Counted from the stretch's first letter, positions 16,974 through 26,943 are shown. The stretch is DNA of 64,000 bases from Hyphomicrobium sp. (GCF_019753045.1 NZ_JAIELN010000004.1:62001-126000); one strand, 5' to 3'. The notes: generated from the letters alone by a model not told the origin. Program-made: numbers and translations.

Positions 16974-19589
16974 GTGAGGGACGACGATGAGGACAGTCCT
17001 CGACTGACATTTTCCAACCACGAAGACCGGTCTGCGCTTTCGCAAATCGAACGGAATTCCCTCTCCGAAGAGCTTCGCCTATCTGACTTCAAAGCATCGA
17101 CTTTGATGCAGTACGTGCTGAAGAGTAACCTCGCAGTCCGGCGACGAAGCGCGCTTGGAACGCTGGCTCGCAAGTTCGGCAAGAGCAAACTCGCGAAGAC
17201 ATGCAGAACTCTGGAGAGGTCCGGTCTCTTCGATCGTCATTGGTATTTGCAACAATACGACGACGTTCGCGCCTCCAGAATTGAACCCGTGGCCCACTAC
17301 ATTTTGTGTGGGGCTTTCGAGGGGCGGAAACCCAACCGCGCGTTCGATACGGTTTACTACTTGAAAGCCAATCCTGACGTGTATGCCAGCGGTCTCAATC
17401 CGCTGCTGCACTACATCCGCGTCGGAGAGAAGGAGAACCGAAGGCCGTCGCAAAAGTTCGACCCCGCGGCTTATCGCCTTTCAAATCCGGATATCGGTAC
17501 TGCCGGCGGCGCGCTCCTGAAGCATTTTCTCCGGCAAGCGAACAATACGGCTGCGGGACCCGCCTATGCTCCCAAGGAACCGGCGTGGAGTGTCTTCGAA
17601 GAGATCCTCAGCACCAAGGGCGGACGCGCGGAGCAGGCAAGCGGCGCGGCCGTTGTCGATGTGGTCATCCCTGTGTTCAAGGGATATTCCGATACGTTGG
17701 CTTGCATCGCGTCGGTGCTCTCCAGTGTGAACCAAACGGCGTTTGAGCTGGTGGTCATCAATGATGCTTCGCCGGACGAGAAGCTGAGTGAGGCGCTCGT
17801 TCGCCTGAGCACCATGGGTCTCATCACGCTCATCGAGAACGAGGTGAATCTTGGTTTCGTAAAAGCGATCAATCGTGGGATGAGCCGATCGAACCGGGAC
17901 GTCATCATCCTCAACAGCGATACGTTGGTTTTCAATCACTGGATCGACCGGCTTCGCGGTCATGCGAACGGAGCCAAGGTCGGGACGGTGACGCCATTCA
18001 CCAACAATGGCGAGATTTGCAGCTATCCCACGTTCTGCGCTTCCAATCCTGCGGCTCTCGAAATTGAATTCGCGGAATTGGATCAATTGGCCGCCGTCGT
18101 GAACAAGGGCCGATCTCTCGAAGTTCCGACGGGCGTGGGATTTTGCATGTATATCACCCGCGCGGCACTCGATAGCGCCGGCTATTTCGATTTCGAATTG
18201 TTCGGAGTGGGTTATGGCGAGGAAAATGACTTCTGCCTGAGGGTCAAAGAATTAGGATTTTCCAATAAGCACGCATTGGACGTTTTCGTTTTTCACTCCG
18301 GTTCGGGGTCTTTCGGAACAAGAGAAAAGACGCTCAAGCAAAAAGCAATCCGTACACTGACGAAAAAATACCCCGATTATCAAAAGATTGTCGGGAAGTT
18401 CATCGAACGTGATCCGGCTCGCATTTACCGGACGAAGCTCGATGTGGCCCGGATGCTGCGCCAGGCTCCGGCGGCGCTGACGTTGGTCTTTACTCACGCG
18501 CTCGGTGGGGGCGTTGAAAAGTTTCTCCGCGACCGGTCCGCGCGCTTGCCATCGGGCGAAGCGATCCTGGCGGCGTATCCCGACAAAAGCGGCAAAGGCA
18601 TTCAGCTGCACCGCGACCGAGCGGGCCTCGACCTGCCCAACATTCCGAATTTCGACCTGGATGCCGATGAACGGGCGTTCGCTGCTTTGCTCGTCGAGCT
18701 GAACGTAACCAGGATCGAGGTGCACAGCACGGCCGGATGGTCCGTGACGCTGTTCGAAAAGCTCGAGCGGATGAAGGATTTGACCGGCATTGCCTATGAC
18801 GTTCACCTCCACGACTACACCGTGATCTGTCCGCAGATCACGCTCATCGATCAGAGCGGCGTGTATTGCGGCGAGCCCGGCGTCCAGGCGTGCGATCGTT
18901 GCATCTTGGCCCAACCCGACAGGCTAAGGAGCATCCATCCGGATGCCGACAGGTTTTTCCCGACGAACATTCGCGCCTGGCGAGAGACCTATCACCGGTT
19001 CCTGCTCGCTAGCCGGAGCGTCGTTGCGCCTTCGGAAGACACGCGGCGGCGGGTGCGCAAGTATTTTCCAGATGTTGAAATCCGGGTCGAGCCGCATCCG
19101 GAAGACCGTCAGACGCATTCCGGGATCGCGCGGACATATACGGATGGCCCCGTGAAAGTCGCCGTCATCGGCGCTATCGGCCCGCACAAAGGATCCAACG
19201 TTTTGCTCGAATGCGCGCGGGACGCAATGAAGCGTTCTTTGCCGCTCGAATTCGTCGTCGTCGGCTACACGGATCTCGACGCGCAAACGTTGCCGCCAAA
19301 TTTGAAAGTCACGGGCCGCTACGAAGAACACGAGGTAATCTCGATACTCGAGCGCCAGAAGGCGCATGTCGTTTTGATGCCATCGGTGTGCCCGGAGACG
19401 TATTGCTACACGCTGTCGATCGCGCTGTCGGCGGGGTTCCCGGTCTATGCGTTCGACCTCGGCGCTCCGGCCGAAAGGCTCGCGAGCGACGCAAAGCACG
19501 TCTTGCTTCCGTTGTCTCTGATGACGGATCCGGCGTCCCTCAACGATCTGTTGGTTTCGAACATCCTACCGTCGCACTTAAGCGCATAA
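16974..19589 (+). CDS. Two-domain glycosyltransferase (GT2 + GT4-like) with N-terminal repeat modules
   Basis: The 871-residue protein has four parts. Residues 85-175 hold repeated modules of the type FD..YL..NPDV..SG.NPL.HY...G..E.R.P. Residues 228-450 form a GT2 fold with VVDVVIPVFKG, INDASPD, the metal-binding-like NSD (314-316) and GYGEENDFCLRV. A linker follows. Residues about 480-860 are GT4-like, with GAIGPHKGSN and CPETYCYTLSIALSAGFPV. The GT4-like part includes HDYTVICP...YCGEP...CDRC. It is probably cytosolic and acts in surface-glycan or protein-glycan assembly (inference). GTG start; first gene of a four-gene operon. Confidence 0.85.
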   Translation: MRDDDEDSPRLTFSNHEDRSALSQIERNSLSEELRLSDFKASTLMQYVLKSNLAVRRRSALGTLARKFGKSKLAKTCRTLERSGLFDRHWYLQQYDDVRASRIEPVAHYILCGAFEGRKPNRAFDTVYYLKANPDVYASGLNPLLHYIRVGEKENRRPSQKFDPAAYRLSNPDIGTAGGALLKHFLRQANNTAAGPAYAPKEPAWSVFEEILSTKGGRAEQASGAAVVDVVIPVFKGYSDTLACIASVLSSVNQTAFELVVINDASPDEKLSEALVRLSTMGLITLIENEVNLGFVKAINRGMSRSNRDVIILNSDTLVFNHWIDRLRGHANGAKVGTVTPFTNNGEICSYPTFCASNPAALEIEFAELDQLAAVVNKGRSLEVPTGVGFCMYITRAALDSAGYFDFELFGVGYGEENDFCLRVKELGFSNKHALDVFVFHSGSGSFGTREKTLKQKAIRTLTKKYPDYQKIVGKFIERDPARIYRTKLDVARMLRQAPAALTLVFTHALGGGVEKFLRDRSARLPSGEAILAAYPDKSGKGIQLHRDRAGLDLPNIPNFDLDADERAFAALLVELNVTRIEVHSTAGWSVTLFEKLERMKDLTGIAYDVHLHDYTVICPQITLIDQSGVYCGEPGVQACDRCILAQPDRLRSIHPDADRFFPTNIRAWRETYHRFLLASRSVVAPSEDTRRRVRKYFPDVEIRVEPHPEDRQTHSGIARTYTDGPVKVAVIGAIGPHKGSNVLLECARDAMKRSLPLEFVVVGYTDLDAQTLPPNLKVTGRYEEHEVISILERQKAHVVLMPSVCPETYCYTLSIALSAGFPVYAFDLGAPAERLASDAKHVLLPLSLMTDPASLNDLLVSNILPSHLSA

Positions 19590-19604
19590 TTCAACGAGCG
19601 GGAA

Positions 19605-21641
19605 ATGGTCACTTTTCACGGGTTAGAGCGTTCGCGTAAGTGGTCGAGGTTGATGGCTGCTATTCGCCATCCGCGAAAGCGCGACAAACGCAGGCGCTAC
19701 CGGCGTCGCGTGGCCGAGTTGCAGCCGGTTGTGATCAACAGCGATCAAGGCGGATCGGATGCGGCTTCGATCGAGCGACTCGTGCGCGAGGTGATAGCCT
19801 CGGAATTCGACACCACGTATTACCTGGCTCGCTACGATGACGTTCGCGCGGTTGCAGCATCGGCGGTCGGCTTCGATGCGCTAGATCATTACGTGGAAAT
19901 GGGCTGGAAAGAGGGGCGCGACCCCAATGCCGATTTCTCGACCGAATTTTACATTCAGTCGAACCCGGAAGTGTCGGCGTCCGGGATCAATCCCTTTTTT
20001 CACTTCCTGACGGTCGGCAGACGGAAGGGCCTATCGCCAAGTCTCAAGAAGGGGAGCGCCGTATCGGCGTCGGATCTCGTCTATCAGATCATCTGCAAAG
20101 AGTTCGATGGCGAGTACTATCTCCGTACGAACCGCGACATCGCACGTGTCAAAGAGGCGGAAAAGGATTTCGATCCGGTTGCGCATTACATCACCGACGG
20201 ATGGCGTGAGGGACGAAACCCTCGTGCGGATTTTTCCACGAACGACTACATGGCGGCGAACCCCGATGTTGTTGCCGCGAATTTGAACCCTTTCTACCAC
20301 TACATCGGAAGCGGCAGGCGAGAGGGACGGTCTCCGACTTTGCCGGGCGGATTCCGCACGCGCTATCTGAGGACGATGAGGTCATTGCCGGAAGTCGTCT
20401 CCGCCTGGACGATTCCTGTGAGACCATACCTGCCGAAAACGGCAACCGCGCTCGCGCAGGTCATTTCTTCGTCCGTGGAAAGCACGAACGGCCGCATCGC
20501 GATTTCGTTGAGCCACGACAATTATACCGAAAGCATAGGCGGCGTTCAGCTGTGCCTGAGGCAGGAGCAGCAGGAGTGCCTGGCTCTTGGCTGCACATAC
20601 TTGAACATTCATCCGGTTCAGCCGCTTCCGATTTTGGCGGCGTCTGAGAACTGGGCGGGTCAGTTGGTTCGATTGGTTTTGAACGGCGAGGTGATCGGCG
20701 TCACGACAGCGGCCAATCTGATTGCGGCTATTGAACCGGTGGCTGCCAGCTTCACGAAGGCCGCCGTTTTCGTCCACGCCATGCACGGTCTCACGACCGA
20801 GATGGTTCTCGCGCTCACGGATGCCGTGCCCGACAGCCAAACATTTTTTTGGCTGCACGATTTCTTCTCCGCTTGTCCGGGCTACAACCTGCTGCGGAAT
20901 GACATCAAGTACTGCGGAGCGCCGTCTCCGGATTCGCAAGCCTGCTCGATCTGCAAATACGGCGACAGCCGGCGCGAGCACATTTCCCGATTTACAGCGA
21001 TGTTCGAGAGAGCGCGATTTACGGTCGTGTCTCCGTCCGACGCCACCTTGGATCTCTGGAAAAAGGCATCACATCTTTTCCAGGGACGGGCGATCGTTCA
21101 CCCGCATTGCACCTTGGCCAGCAGGCCTGGGCCGGCGCGAGACGCCGCGAAGCCGATAAAATTCGCATTCATCGGAAGCCCGACGCTGCACAAGGGTTGG
21201 CCCGTTTTCAAAATGCTTGCCGATGCGTGCGCTTATCCGAACTATAAGTTCTACAATTTTGGAATGGCCGACATCGGCGAGTCTCAGATCGAGCAAGTCA
21301 AGGTCAGCGTCTCGCTGGAAGACCGGGCTGCCATGAGCGATGCGCTCGCGGCGCACGAGATCGATTACGCAATCATCTGGTCTCTCTGTCCTGAGACGTT
21401 CTGCTTTGCGGTCTACGAGGCTGCTGCCGCCGGCGCTTACGTTGTCACCAATCGCGATTCCGGGAATGTCGCGAGAATGGCTGCAAACAAGTCTTTAGGG
21501 ATGGTTCTGGCCGACGAGCACGAGCTGCTCGAACACCTGAACGACGGCTTCTTCGAACGACACCTGGCGGAAATCGAACCTCACCGGGGAAGCTTGGATT
21601 TTCGTTGTTTCGCGCGCGAACTGTTCGGTGAGATCCAATGA
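19605..21641 (+). CDS. GT4-like glycosyltransferase with N-terminal repeat modules
   Basis: The 678-residue protein has a basic N-terminus (RKRDKRRRYRRR). Four modules of FDTTYYLARYDDV / NPFFHFLTVGRRKG type follow (about 65-245), then a GT4-like domain (about 295-670) with GGVQLCLRQEQ, FIGSPTLHKGWPVF and CPETFCFAVYEAAAAGAYV. Like its neighbour it carries HDFFSACP...YCGAP...ACSICK, so the two GT4 parts are related. It starts 15 bp after the first gene and overlaps the next by 4 bp. Substrate unknown. Confidence 0.83.
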   Translation: MVTFHGLERSRKWSRLMAAIRHPRKRDKRRRYRRRVAELQPVVINSDQGGSDAASIERLVREVIASEFDTTYYLARYDDVRAVAASAVGFDALDHYVEMGWKEGRDPNADFSTEFYIQSNPEVSASGINPFFHFLTVGRRKGLSPSLKKGSAVSASDLVYQIICKEFDGEYYLRTNRDIARVKEAEKDFDPVAHYITDGWREGRNPRADFSTNDYMAANPDVVAANLNPFYHYIGSGRREGRSPTLPGGFRTRYLRTMRSLPEVVSAWTIPVRPYLPKTATALAQVISSSVESTNGRIAISLSHDNYTESIGGVQLCLRQEQQECLALGCTYLNIHPVQPLPILAASENWAGQLVRLVLNGEVIGVTTAANLIAAIEPVAASFTKAAVFVHAMHGLTTEMVLALTDAVPDSQTFFWLHDFFSACPGYNLLRNDIKYCGAPSPDSQACSICKYGDSRREHISRFTAMFERARFTVVSPSDATLDLWKKASHLFQGRAIVHPHCTLASRPGPARDAAKPIKFAFIGSPTLHKGWPVFKMLADACAYPNYKFYNFGMADIGESQIEQVKVSVSLEDRAAMSDALAAHEIDYAIIWSLCPETFCFAVYEAAAAGAYVVTNRDSGNVARMAANKSLGMVLADEHELLEHLNDGFFERHLAEIEPHRGSLDFRCFARELFGEIQ

Positions 21642-22678
21642 CAGTCTGTTGCTTCACGAGTTTCACGTTCAGCTATCTGGCGAAAGCTGCCGTTCTCGCG
21701 GCTTCGGTGAAACGCTATCATCCCGACTGGGTCATGTGCGCGGTCATTACCGATCGCGAGCCGAGCGGATACACGTTCGACCCGGAGACGGTGCCATTCG
21801 ACGAGATCGTTTGGGGCGATGAATTATTCGGATCGGCGACCTCGGCGTGGCTGTTCAAGCACGATATCGTCGAGGCCTGCACCGCCGTGAAGGGGCGAGC
21901 GCTTCGCCGGCTGTTGCAGCAGTATGACAAGGTCATCTACCTCGATCCTGACGTTGCTGTTTTCGGACCAATGACGTCGATCGTCGACGGGCTCGACGAG
22001 TACTCGACGCTTCTTACGCCTCACCAGCTCGATCCTGCGGTTACCGAAAGCTCCATTCGCGATAACGAATTCGGCTCGCTGAAACACGGTACTTTCAACC
22101 TGGGGTTTCTTGCAGTTCGCAGTGACGCTGAAGGTGACCGCTTCGCCGAATGGTGGGAGGATCGCCTTACGAAGTTCTGCTTCTCGGATCCGGTGAGCGG
22201 CCTTTTTGTTGATCAAAAGTGGTGCGATCTAGCTCCCGCATTCTTCAGCGAGTTGGGCATCGTTCGTGACCCCGGTTACAACGTCGCCAGCTGGAATCTC
22301 AATCGTCGGCGTGTGACCATCGACGTCGATGGAGCGATCAAGGTGAACGGTGAGCTGCTCAAATTCTATCATTTCACGAAGCTCGGCGAGGTCGGCGATA
22401 CCGCGACGATGCGATATGCCGGTGACAGTTTCGAGGTCTTTGAAATCTGGGCCTGGTACAAACGTGCGGTTGCGAGTTGGACCGACACGAGAATCCCCGA
22501 AAGATGGTGGCACTACGCGCAGTACGATAACGGGGAGAGAATCCCGCAGTACGCGCGCGAGCTCTACAGAAACCGTCCGGATCTTCAGCGCCACTTTCCA
22601 CGTCCGTTTGAGGCGGCCGGAAACTCTTACTACGCGTGGCTCCAGGCTCAGGGACTTACGTCCGGGGCTGCAGGCTAG
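21638..22678 (+). CDS. GT8-like glycosyltransferase
   Basis: The 346-residue protein starts MTVCCFTSFTFSYLAKAAVL, has a Rossmann-type start and the DxD-like metal site YLDPDVAVFGP (about 105-115). GTFNLGFLAVRS, FVDQKWCDLAP and YNVASWNLNRR are typical of nucleotide-diphospho-sugar transferases of the GT8 type. There is no signal or membrane segment, so it is cytosolic. The ATG overlaps the previous stop (ATGA), indicating coupled translation. Donor and acceptor sugars cannot be read. Confidence 0.82.
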   Translation: MTVCCFTSFTFSYLAKAAVLAASVKRYHPDWVMCAVITDREPSGYTFDPETVPFDEIVWGDELFGSATSAWLFKHDIVEACTAVKGRALRRLLQQYDKVIYLDPDVAVFGPMTSIVDGLDEYSTLLTPHQLDPAVTESSIRDNEFGSLKHGTFNLGFLAVRSDAEGDRFAEWWEDRLTKFCFSDPVSGLFVDQKWCDLAPAFFSELGIVRDPGYNVASWNLNRRRVTIDVDGAIKVNGELLKFYHFTKLGEVGDTATMRYAGDSFEVFEIWAWYKRAVASWTDTRIPERWWHYAQYDNGERIPQYARELYRNRPDLQRHFPRPFEAAGNSYYAWLQAQGLTSGAAG

Positions 22679-22714
22679 AGCGATTACACCTCGGCCGTTC
22701 GTTGGAGAGACGCA

Positions 22715-24085
22715 TTGAAGTGGTACTTTTGCCTGGACGCGTTCGGCGCCAATCGCGAAATTGGCGCATGGGCGGAGCTCGCAGTGCTGAGCGCGCGAAA
22801 AAACACGAAGCTGCACCCGGTCTGCCTTTTCGACGGCCCGGCTGACGATCCGCTTGTCGCCCGGCTCAAGGCGTTGGACGTCGAGGTGATCATCGCGCGT
22901 TCGCGCTTGGCGGACGTCATTGAAAACGCGCACCGCACATCGAACTATCCGATCCACGGAAAGGGCGCTTTTCTTCGCGCGGAGATCCCCCGCATTGCGG
23001 CCGGCGACGAACACGCGTTTTACACCGACTGCGATGTCTTCTTCTTTTGCGACCCGCAGACGTCGGAATTGAAGCCGGACTTTTTTTCGGCTGGTCCGAG
23101 GCAGCTCCTTAGCCAGACCGATCGCTTCAACAGCGGGGTTCTCTATTTCAACGTCGAGCGGTTTCGTTCGGTTGAGGATGAATTCTTCGCATTTTGTCAA
23201 AGCAACTTGTTCAAGTTCCTTCCGGGGATGGACGAGCCGCTCTTCAACGCATTTTTCCGCGACAAGTTTGATCCGTTACCGGCGGGCTTGAATTGGCGAC
23301 CGTTTTTCGGATTCAACCGGTCCATTTCGGTGCTACATTTTCACGGCCCTAAGCTCGAACATATCGCCGCCTATCTTGCTTCCGGACCAGATGCGGACTG
23401 GGGCCATTACGCAAGAGATCTGACTGCCCTCATCGCCGGCAGCGTGCATTCCTATTATCGCTACATCGAAGATATCGTTGGTGCGGTTACGCCGCCGGCT
23501 TATTTGGATGTTTCAATCCAGAAAATTCTCCGGCTGTATCCGAAGTTTTGCTCCAGCATCTTCGAGCTGCACGGAGAGGCCGTTATCAGCAAGCGAATAG
23601 AATTGCGCGAGCTATCCGACGTCTTGAAGAGGAGACAGACAAAGGTAGCCGATCACATGTTCGGAACAGCTTCGAAGGAGGATGTCGTCGTCTCTCAATA
23701 TCTCTTTCAAGGCGAGCCGGTCGCGTATCCGCATTTTCTCATCAACCTCTTTTCGAATGCGGGTGTCGGTGAATTGCGGAAGGTGTCATACGCCTACAAA
23801 GCCGACCCGAATACATGGCACGAATGTTCTCTCGATGCGCTTGAGAAGCGTACGTGTGAAGCGGACGTTCTGGCTGACGGCGGGCTGCGCCTCATGGCGC
23901 AGGGCCAGGAAGTGCAGGTCGTGATACCGCCGCAAGCCATTCCGAACCGGCATAATCTGCATGCGATCCTGGTGGAGTGCCGGGAGTGTGCAGACGAAGC
24001 AGCGACGGGAATTTATGCGGACTCCAAGGGGCTCTTTTTCTCCATGAATGGAGCAACCCCCACGAAGACGATCCGGCAGCAATAA
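22715..24085 (+). CDS. GT8-like glycosyltransferase, last gene of the operon
   Basis: The 456-residue protein has an N-terminal transferase domain (1-240) with the DxD-like YTDCDVFFFCDP and RFNSGVLYFNVERF. A C-terminal half of about 200 residues has no family I recognise, and may bind the acceptor. The TTG start is preferred because TTGGAGAGA lies 7-8 nt upstream. The spacing of 36 bp to the previous gene fits the operon. No terminator is obvious after it. Confidence 0.78.
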   Translation: MKWYFCLDAFGANREIGAWAELAVLSARKNTKLHPVCLFDGPADDPLVARLKALDVEVIIARSRLADVIENAHRTSNYPIHGKGAFLRAEIPRIAAGDEHAFYTDCDVFFFCDPQTSELKPDFFSAGPRQLLSQTDRFNSGVLYFNVERFRSVEDEFFAFCQSNLFKFLPGMDEPLFNAFFRDKFDPLPAGLNWRPFFGFNRSISVLHFHGPKLEHIAAYLASGPDADWGHYARDLTALIAGSVHSYYRYIEDIVGAVTPPAYLDVSIQKILRLYPKFCSSIFELHGEAVISKRIELRELSDVLKRRQTKVADHMFGTASKEDVVVSQYLFQGEPVAYPHFLINLFSNAGVGELRKVSYAYKADPNTWHECSLDALEKRTCEADVLADGGLRLMAQGQEVQVVIPPQAIPNRHNLHAILVECRECADEAATGIYADSKGLFFSMNGATPTKTIRQQ

Positions 24086-24182
24086 TCAGAAGACATCGCG
24101 GCTATCTGGGATGACCCAAAGGTCGTATGGCGCCTGTGGGGCAATCCACGGGGGTGCGCATCAGTGCCGTCTCGAAGATTGA

Positions 24183-24773
24183 TCAATATGGCGGTTGTTT
24201 GCGGGCGCGCTGGCTCCGGGCGGCTTCTGTCCACCATGCGAGGTCGTCTGCAAACCGTGGGAATGCCTTTTTGAGCGCGGCTCCCGGTTCGCCGAGGGGC
24301 TCGCCCTTATCGTTGAGCGTCTGGCCTATCGGGCCAACCGCAAGAGTCGAGGAGATGACGATCATTCCCATCTCCGACAGCGTGCCGTGCCAGGTAAAAC
24401 TCGATCTTGCGCCAGAGATCCGGCCTGCGGAATAGCTGGCTATTGCCGCCGGACGCCAAAACCACTCCTCCAGGAAATGGTCGGTGAGATTTTTCAGACC
24501 CGGCTGCATTCCCCAATTGTATTCTCCCGTCACGAAGACAAAGGCATGGGCCGCTTTGATCTTCTTCGCGAGTTCCTCCATCGCGGCCGGCGCGGATCCC
24601 GGCTTATATTCTTTGTACATGCGATCCAGCATCGGCAGGCCGACCGCCTTGGCATCGATGAGTTCGACGTCATGACCCCGCGCACGAAGTTCGGAAACGA
24701 TGAAGTCTGCAAGGCGGATGCCCATCCGGCCACTTCGATAGGAACCGTAAAAGACGAGGATGGTATCCGTCAT
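24183..24773 (-). CDS. NADPH-dependent FMN reductase-family flavoprotein
   Basis: The 196-residue protein has a flavodoxin-like fold: FYGSYRSGRMGIRLADF (phosphate loop) and FVFVTGEYNWGMQPGLKNLTDHF, the characteristic E-Y-N segment that contacts the flavin. Family members reduce FMN or quinones with NAD(P)H in the cytosol. AAGGAG lies 8 nt before the ATG at 24773. It lies downstream of the slipin gene on the same strand with a 137-bp gap, so co-transcription is uncertain. Confidence 0.87.
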   Translation of the reverse strand: MTDTILVFYGSYRSGRMGIRLADFIVSELRARGHDVELIDAKAVGLPMLDRMYKEYKPGSAPAAMEELAKKIKAAHAFVFVTGEYNWGMQPGLKNLTDHFLEEWFWRPAAIASYSAGRISGARSSFTWHGTLSEMGMIVISSTLAVGPIGQTLNDKGEPLGEPGAALKKAFPRFADDLAWWTEAARSQRARKQPPY

Positions 24774-24910
24774 AAAGCCATCTCCTTGCGATCAACACCT
24801 TACGTTCAACGGGCGCGACCGCACGCGAGCGTGCGGTCTCGTGCAACTTGGGGAGGGTGCCAGGGATTCCTCGCCTTGCCTATCCTTGGCGGCTTTTCTC
24901 GCGCGTGATT

Positions 24911-25714
24911 TCACATCGGCTTCGCATCATCGCCATTGGGCCGGGCGAGTAGCTCTTCGGATTTCGGCGCCGGCTTCAATGCCGCGAGTGCGTCTTGCAC
25001 CGTGGTCATGAACTGCGCCGGGAAGATGATGGTCGAATTCTTCTCGGTCGCGATCTCGGCCATCGTCTGCAGCGTTCGCAATTGCAGGGCGACCGGGTGC
25101 TGAGTGATGATGTCGGCGGCTTCGCCTAGTCGGACTGCGGCCTGGAATTCGCCTTCGGCCGCGACGATCTTGGCGCGGCGCTCGCGTTCCGCTTCTGCCT
25201 CTCGCGCCATCGCGCGCTGCATGTTGTCGGGGAGGAAGATGTCCTTGATTTCGACTGCCGTGACCACAGTACCCCACGGCACTGTGTGCGTGTCGATGAC
25301 TTCCTTGATCAGCTCGTTGACGTCCGTCGTTTGCGCCAGGAGCTGATCCAGCGAGAAGCGGCCGACGACATTGCGGACAGTCGTCTGGCTGATCTGATTG
25401 ATCGCCTCGTAGACATTTTCGATCGCGATGACCGACTTCTCGGGGTCGGAAATATGGTAGTAGGCGACCGCCGCGATATCGATCGATACGTTGTCCTTGG
25501 TGATGATTTTCTGCGATGGAATTTGCATCGTGACAGTGCGGAGCGAAACGCGCGTCATCGTTTGAAACGGTGTCAAAAGAAATATTAAGCCCGGTCCCCG
25601 AACGCCTGCGAATTTACCGAGTGCGAAAACAACGCCTCGCTCGTATTGCCGAAGGATCCGCAGGCATACGAGAATGTAGATGAGCAATACGATCGGGATG
25701 ACAGGTCCGAACAT
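24911..25714 (-). CDS. SPFH/band 7 slipin (stomatin-like membrane protein)
   Basis: The 267-residue protein has one N-terminal membrane segment (about 5-25). The band 7 domain follows: [40 protein letters not shown] and a helical [20 protein letters not shown] stretch that builds oligomers. Slipins form membrane microdomain cages. The usual NfeD-type protease or partner is not adjacent. AAAGGAG precedes the ATG. Confidence 0.92.
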   Translation of the reverse strand: MFGPVIPIVLLIYILVCLRILRQYERGVVFALGKFAGVRGPGLIFLLTPFQTMTRVSLRTVTMQIPSQKIITKDNVSIDIAAVAYYHISDPEKSVIAIENVYEAINQISQTTVRNVVGRFSLDQLLAQTTDVNELIKEVIDTHTVPWGTVVTAVEIKDIFLPDNMQRAMAREAEAERERRAKIVAAEGEFQAAVRLGEAADIITQHPVALQLRTLQTMAEIATEKNSTIIFPAQFMTTVQDALAALKPAPKSEELLARPNGDDAKPM

Positions 25715-25862
25715 TTTCCGATCTCCTTTGGCGGCATAGCCGCGTTGCGCAACCCAAAATCCGTCTGCGTGAGGATCGTTTCGTTCACGATATCACCATG
25801 GCAAGCCCGGCCGGGAAAATTTTGTCGTCCTGCGCGGAGCTTGAATTGTTTGAGCGGCTTCC

Positions 25863-25905
25863 AACTTAAGTCCTGAAGCATAGAGATGACTTAAGTCCCT
25901 GAAGC
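25863..25905. repeat. Two near-identical 17-bp direct repeats
   Basis: ACTTAAGTCCTGAAGC and ACTTAAGTCCCTGAAGC lie 9 bp apart, just upstream of the small secreted-protein gene at 25920 and between it and the divergent slipin. They could be operator half-sites, but no regulator is implied. Confidence 0.5.
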
Positions 25906-25919
25906 CTGGAGGTCATGCG

Positions 25920-26171
25920 ATGTCTCGATTGATAGCGATAGCGGCCGGTACGGCCATGCTTGCGGCAGCGGTTCCGGCCTATGCCGGGGGCGGTGGGGAA
26001 GCAGCAGAGTTGCAGGCGGCCCGCTCGAATGCGCGCGCCGGAGGTCCGATAAGCGCTCGCGACGCCGAGCTGCTTCAACGTTACGGCTGCGAGAGCGGTA
26101 CGAGAAGTTGGGCCTGCGGTAACGGAAGACCTGACCGGCCTCACTATTACGGCCGGTACCGCCGGTACTGA
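25920..26171 (+). CDS. Small secreted protein
   Basis: The 83-residue protein has a signal peptide (MSRLIAIAAGTAMLAAAVPAYA) and a short mature part with two cysteines and an Arg/Tyr-rich end (HYYGRYRRY). GGAGGT lies 8 nt before the ATG. No family recognised. It stands just upstream of the broken small secreted gene at 26442. Confidence 0.65.
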   Translation: MSRLIAIAAGTAMLAAAVPAYAGGGGEAAELQAARSNARAGGPISARDAELLQRYGCESGTRSWACGNGRPDRPHYYGRYRRY

Positions 26172-26441
26172 GGCGAGGCATCTTTCCGAGCATATTTCCG
26201 GCAAGCGGCTAGTTGGAAAAATCGATCAAGAATAAAACCGCGGCGGAATATGAATATCGGATGAATGGAATTGCAATTCGGCGCCGATACCGCGGTGGCG
26301 TATAGCCATCTGAAATAGCTCTTTAATCGCCTCCATATACGAATTCGAGCACGACGCAACGCGCCGGTTTGAAACCAAATCGGGTTCTTGGGTGTTGGTC
26401 GACTACGAACTCGCGGGTGCATCCCGCCAAGTTGGAGGAAC

Positions 26442-26736
26442 ATGATGAGAAAATATATCGGTATTGCCGCCGCGCTGGCATCCGCTCTGCCGCTCGCAAC
26501 GATCTCCACGACAGCTGATGCAGGTCCGCGTCATGGATAATGGATACGGCGGCCGGCATTACGCTCACGGCGGCTATGACCGTGGCCGTTACCGTTACGG
26601 TCATCATCGCGGCCGTGGCTACTGGCACAATGGCCGTTGGATTGCGCTCGGCATCGGTGCAGCTATCGTTGGTGCTGCCGCGGCCGATGCCTACGGCGAT
26701 TGCTACTGGCGGCATGGATATCGCTACTGCGACTAA
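26442..26736 (+). pseudogene. Small secreted Gly/His/Tyr-rich protein, split by a 7-bp duplication
   Basis: TTGGAGGA precedes an ATG that encodes a signal peptide (MMRKYIGIAAALASALPLA...) and then hits a stop after GPRHG. The rest of a typical secreted protein, YGGRHYAHGGYDRGRYRYG through a hydrophobic segment to CYWRHGYRYCD, continues in another frame. ATGGATA is present twice in tandem (26533-26539 and 26540-26546). Removing one copy restores a single frame of about 95 codons. It is a frameshifted gene, a sequencing error, or a slippage switch. Confidence 0.75.
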
Positions 26737-26760
26737 CGCCGCGCAAGCCTGAGTGAATTG

Positions 26761-26790
26761 CCCGGTCTCGAAAGAGGCCGGGTTTTTCTT
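26761..26790 (+). terminator. Rho-independent terminator
   Basis: CCCGGTCTC, loop GAAA and GAGGCCGGG form a 9-bp stem followed by TTTTTCTTT, 24 bp beyond the split gene at 26442-26736. Its presence suggests that gene was recently functional. Confidence 0.85.
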
Positions 26791-26943
26791 TGCTTTCGCT
26801 CGTTCGAATGCGGCGGGCATGATGCGAGGTTTTACACAGGAGCCTGTGTACTACTCGAATTGTGTGGGAATCCGACCGCCTCGCGGTTGGCGGATGCCAG
26901 CCTCTCATGCTGCTTAGTGCGCTTTGAGTGAGGGGAGTATGTG

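Noticed and set aside
16252-24085. tRNA-anchored genomic island containing the glycosyltransferases
   Set aside because: No integrase and no repeat of the tRNA 3' end downstream; only position and lower GC suggest it.
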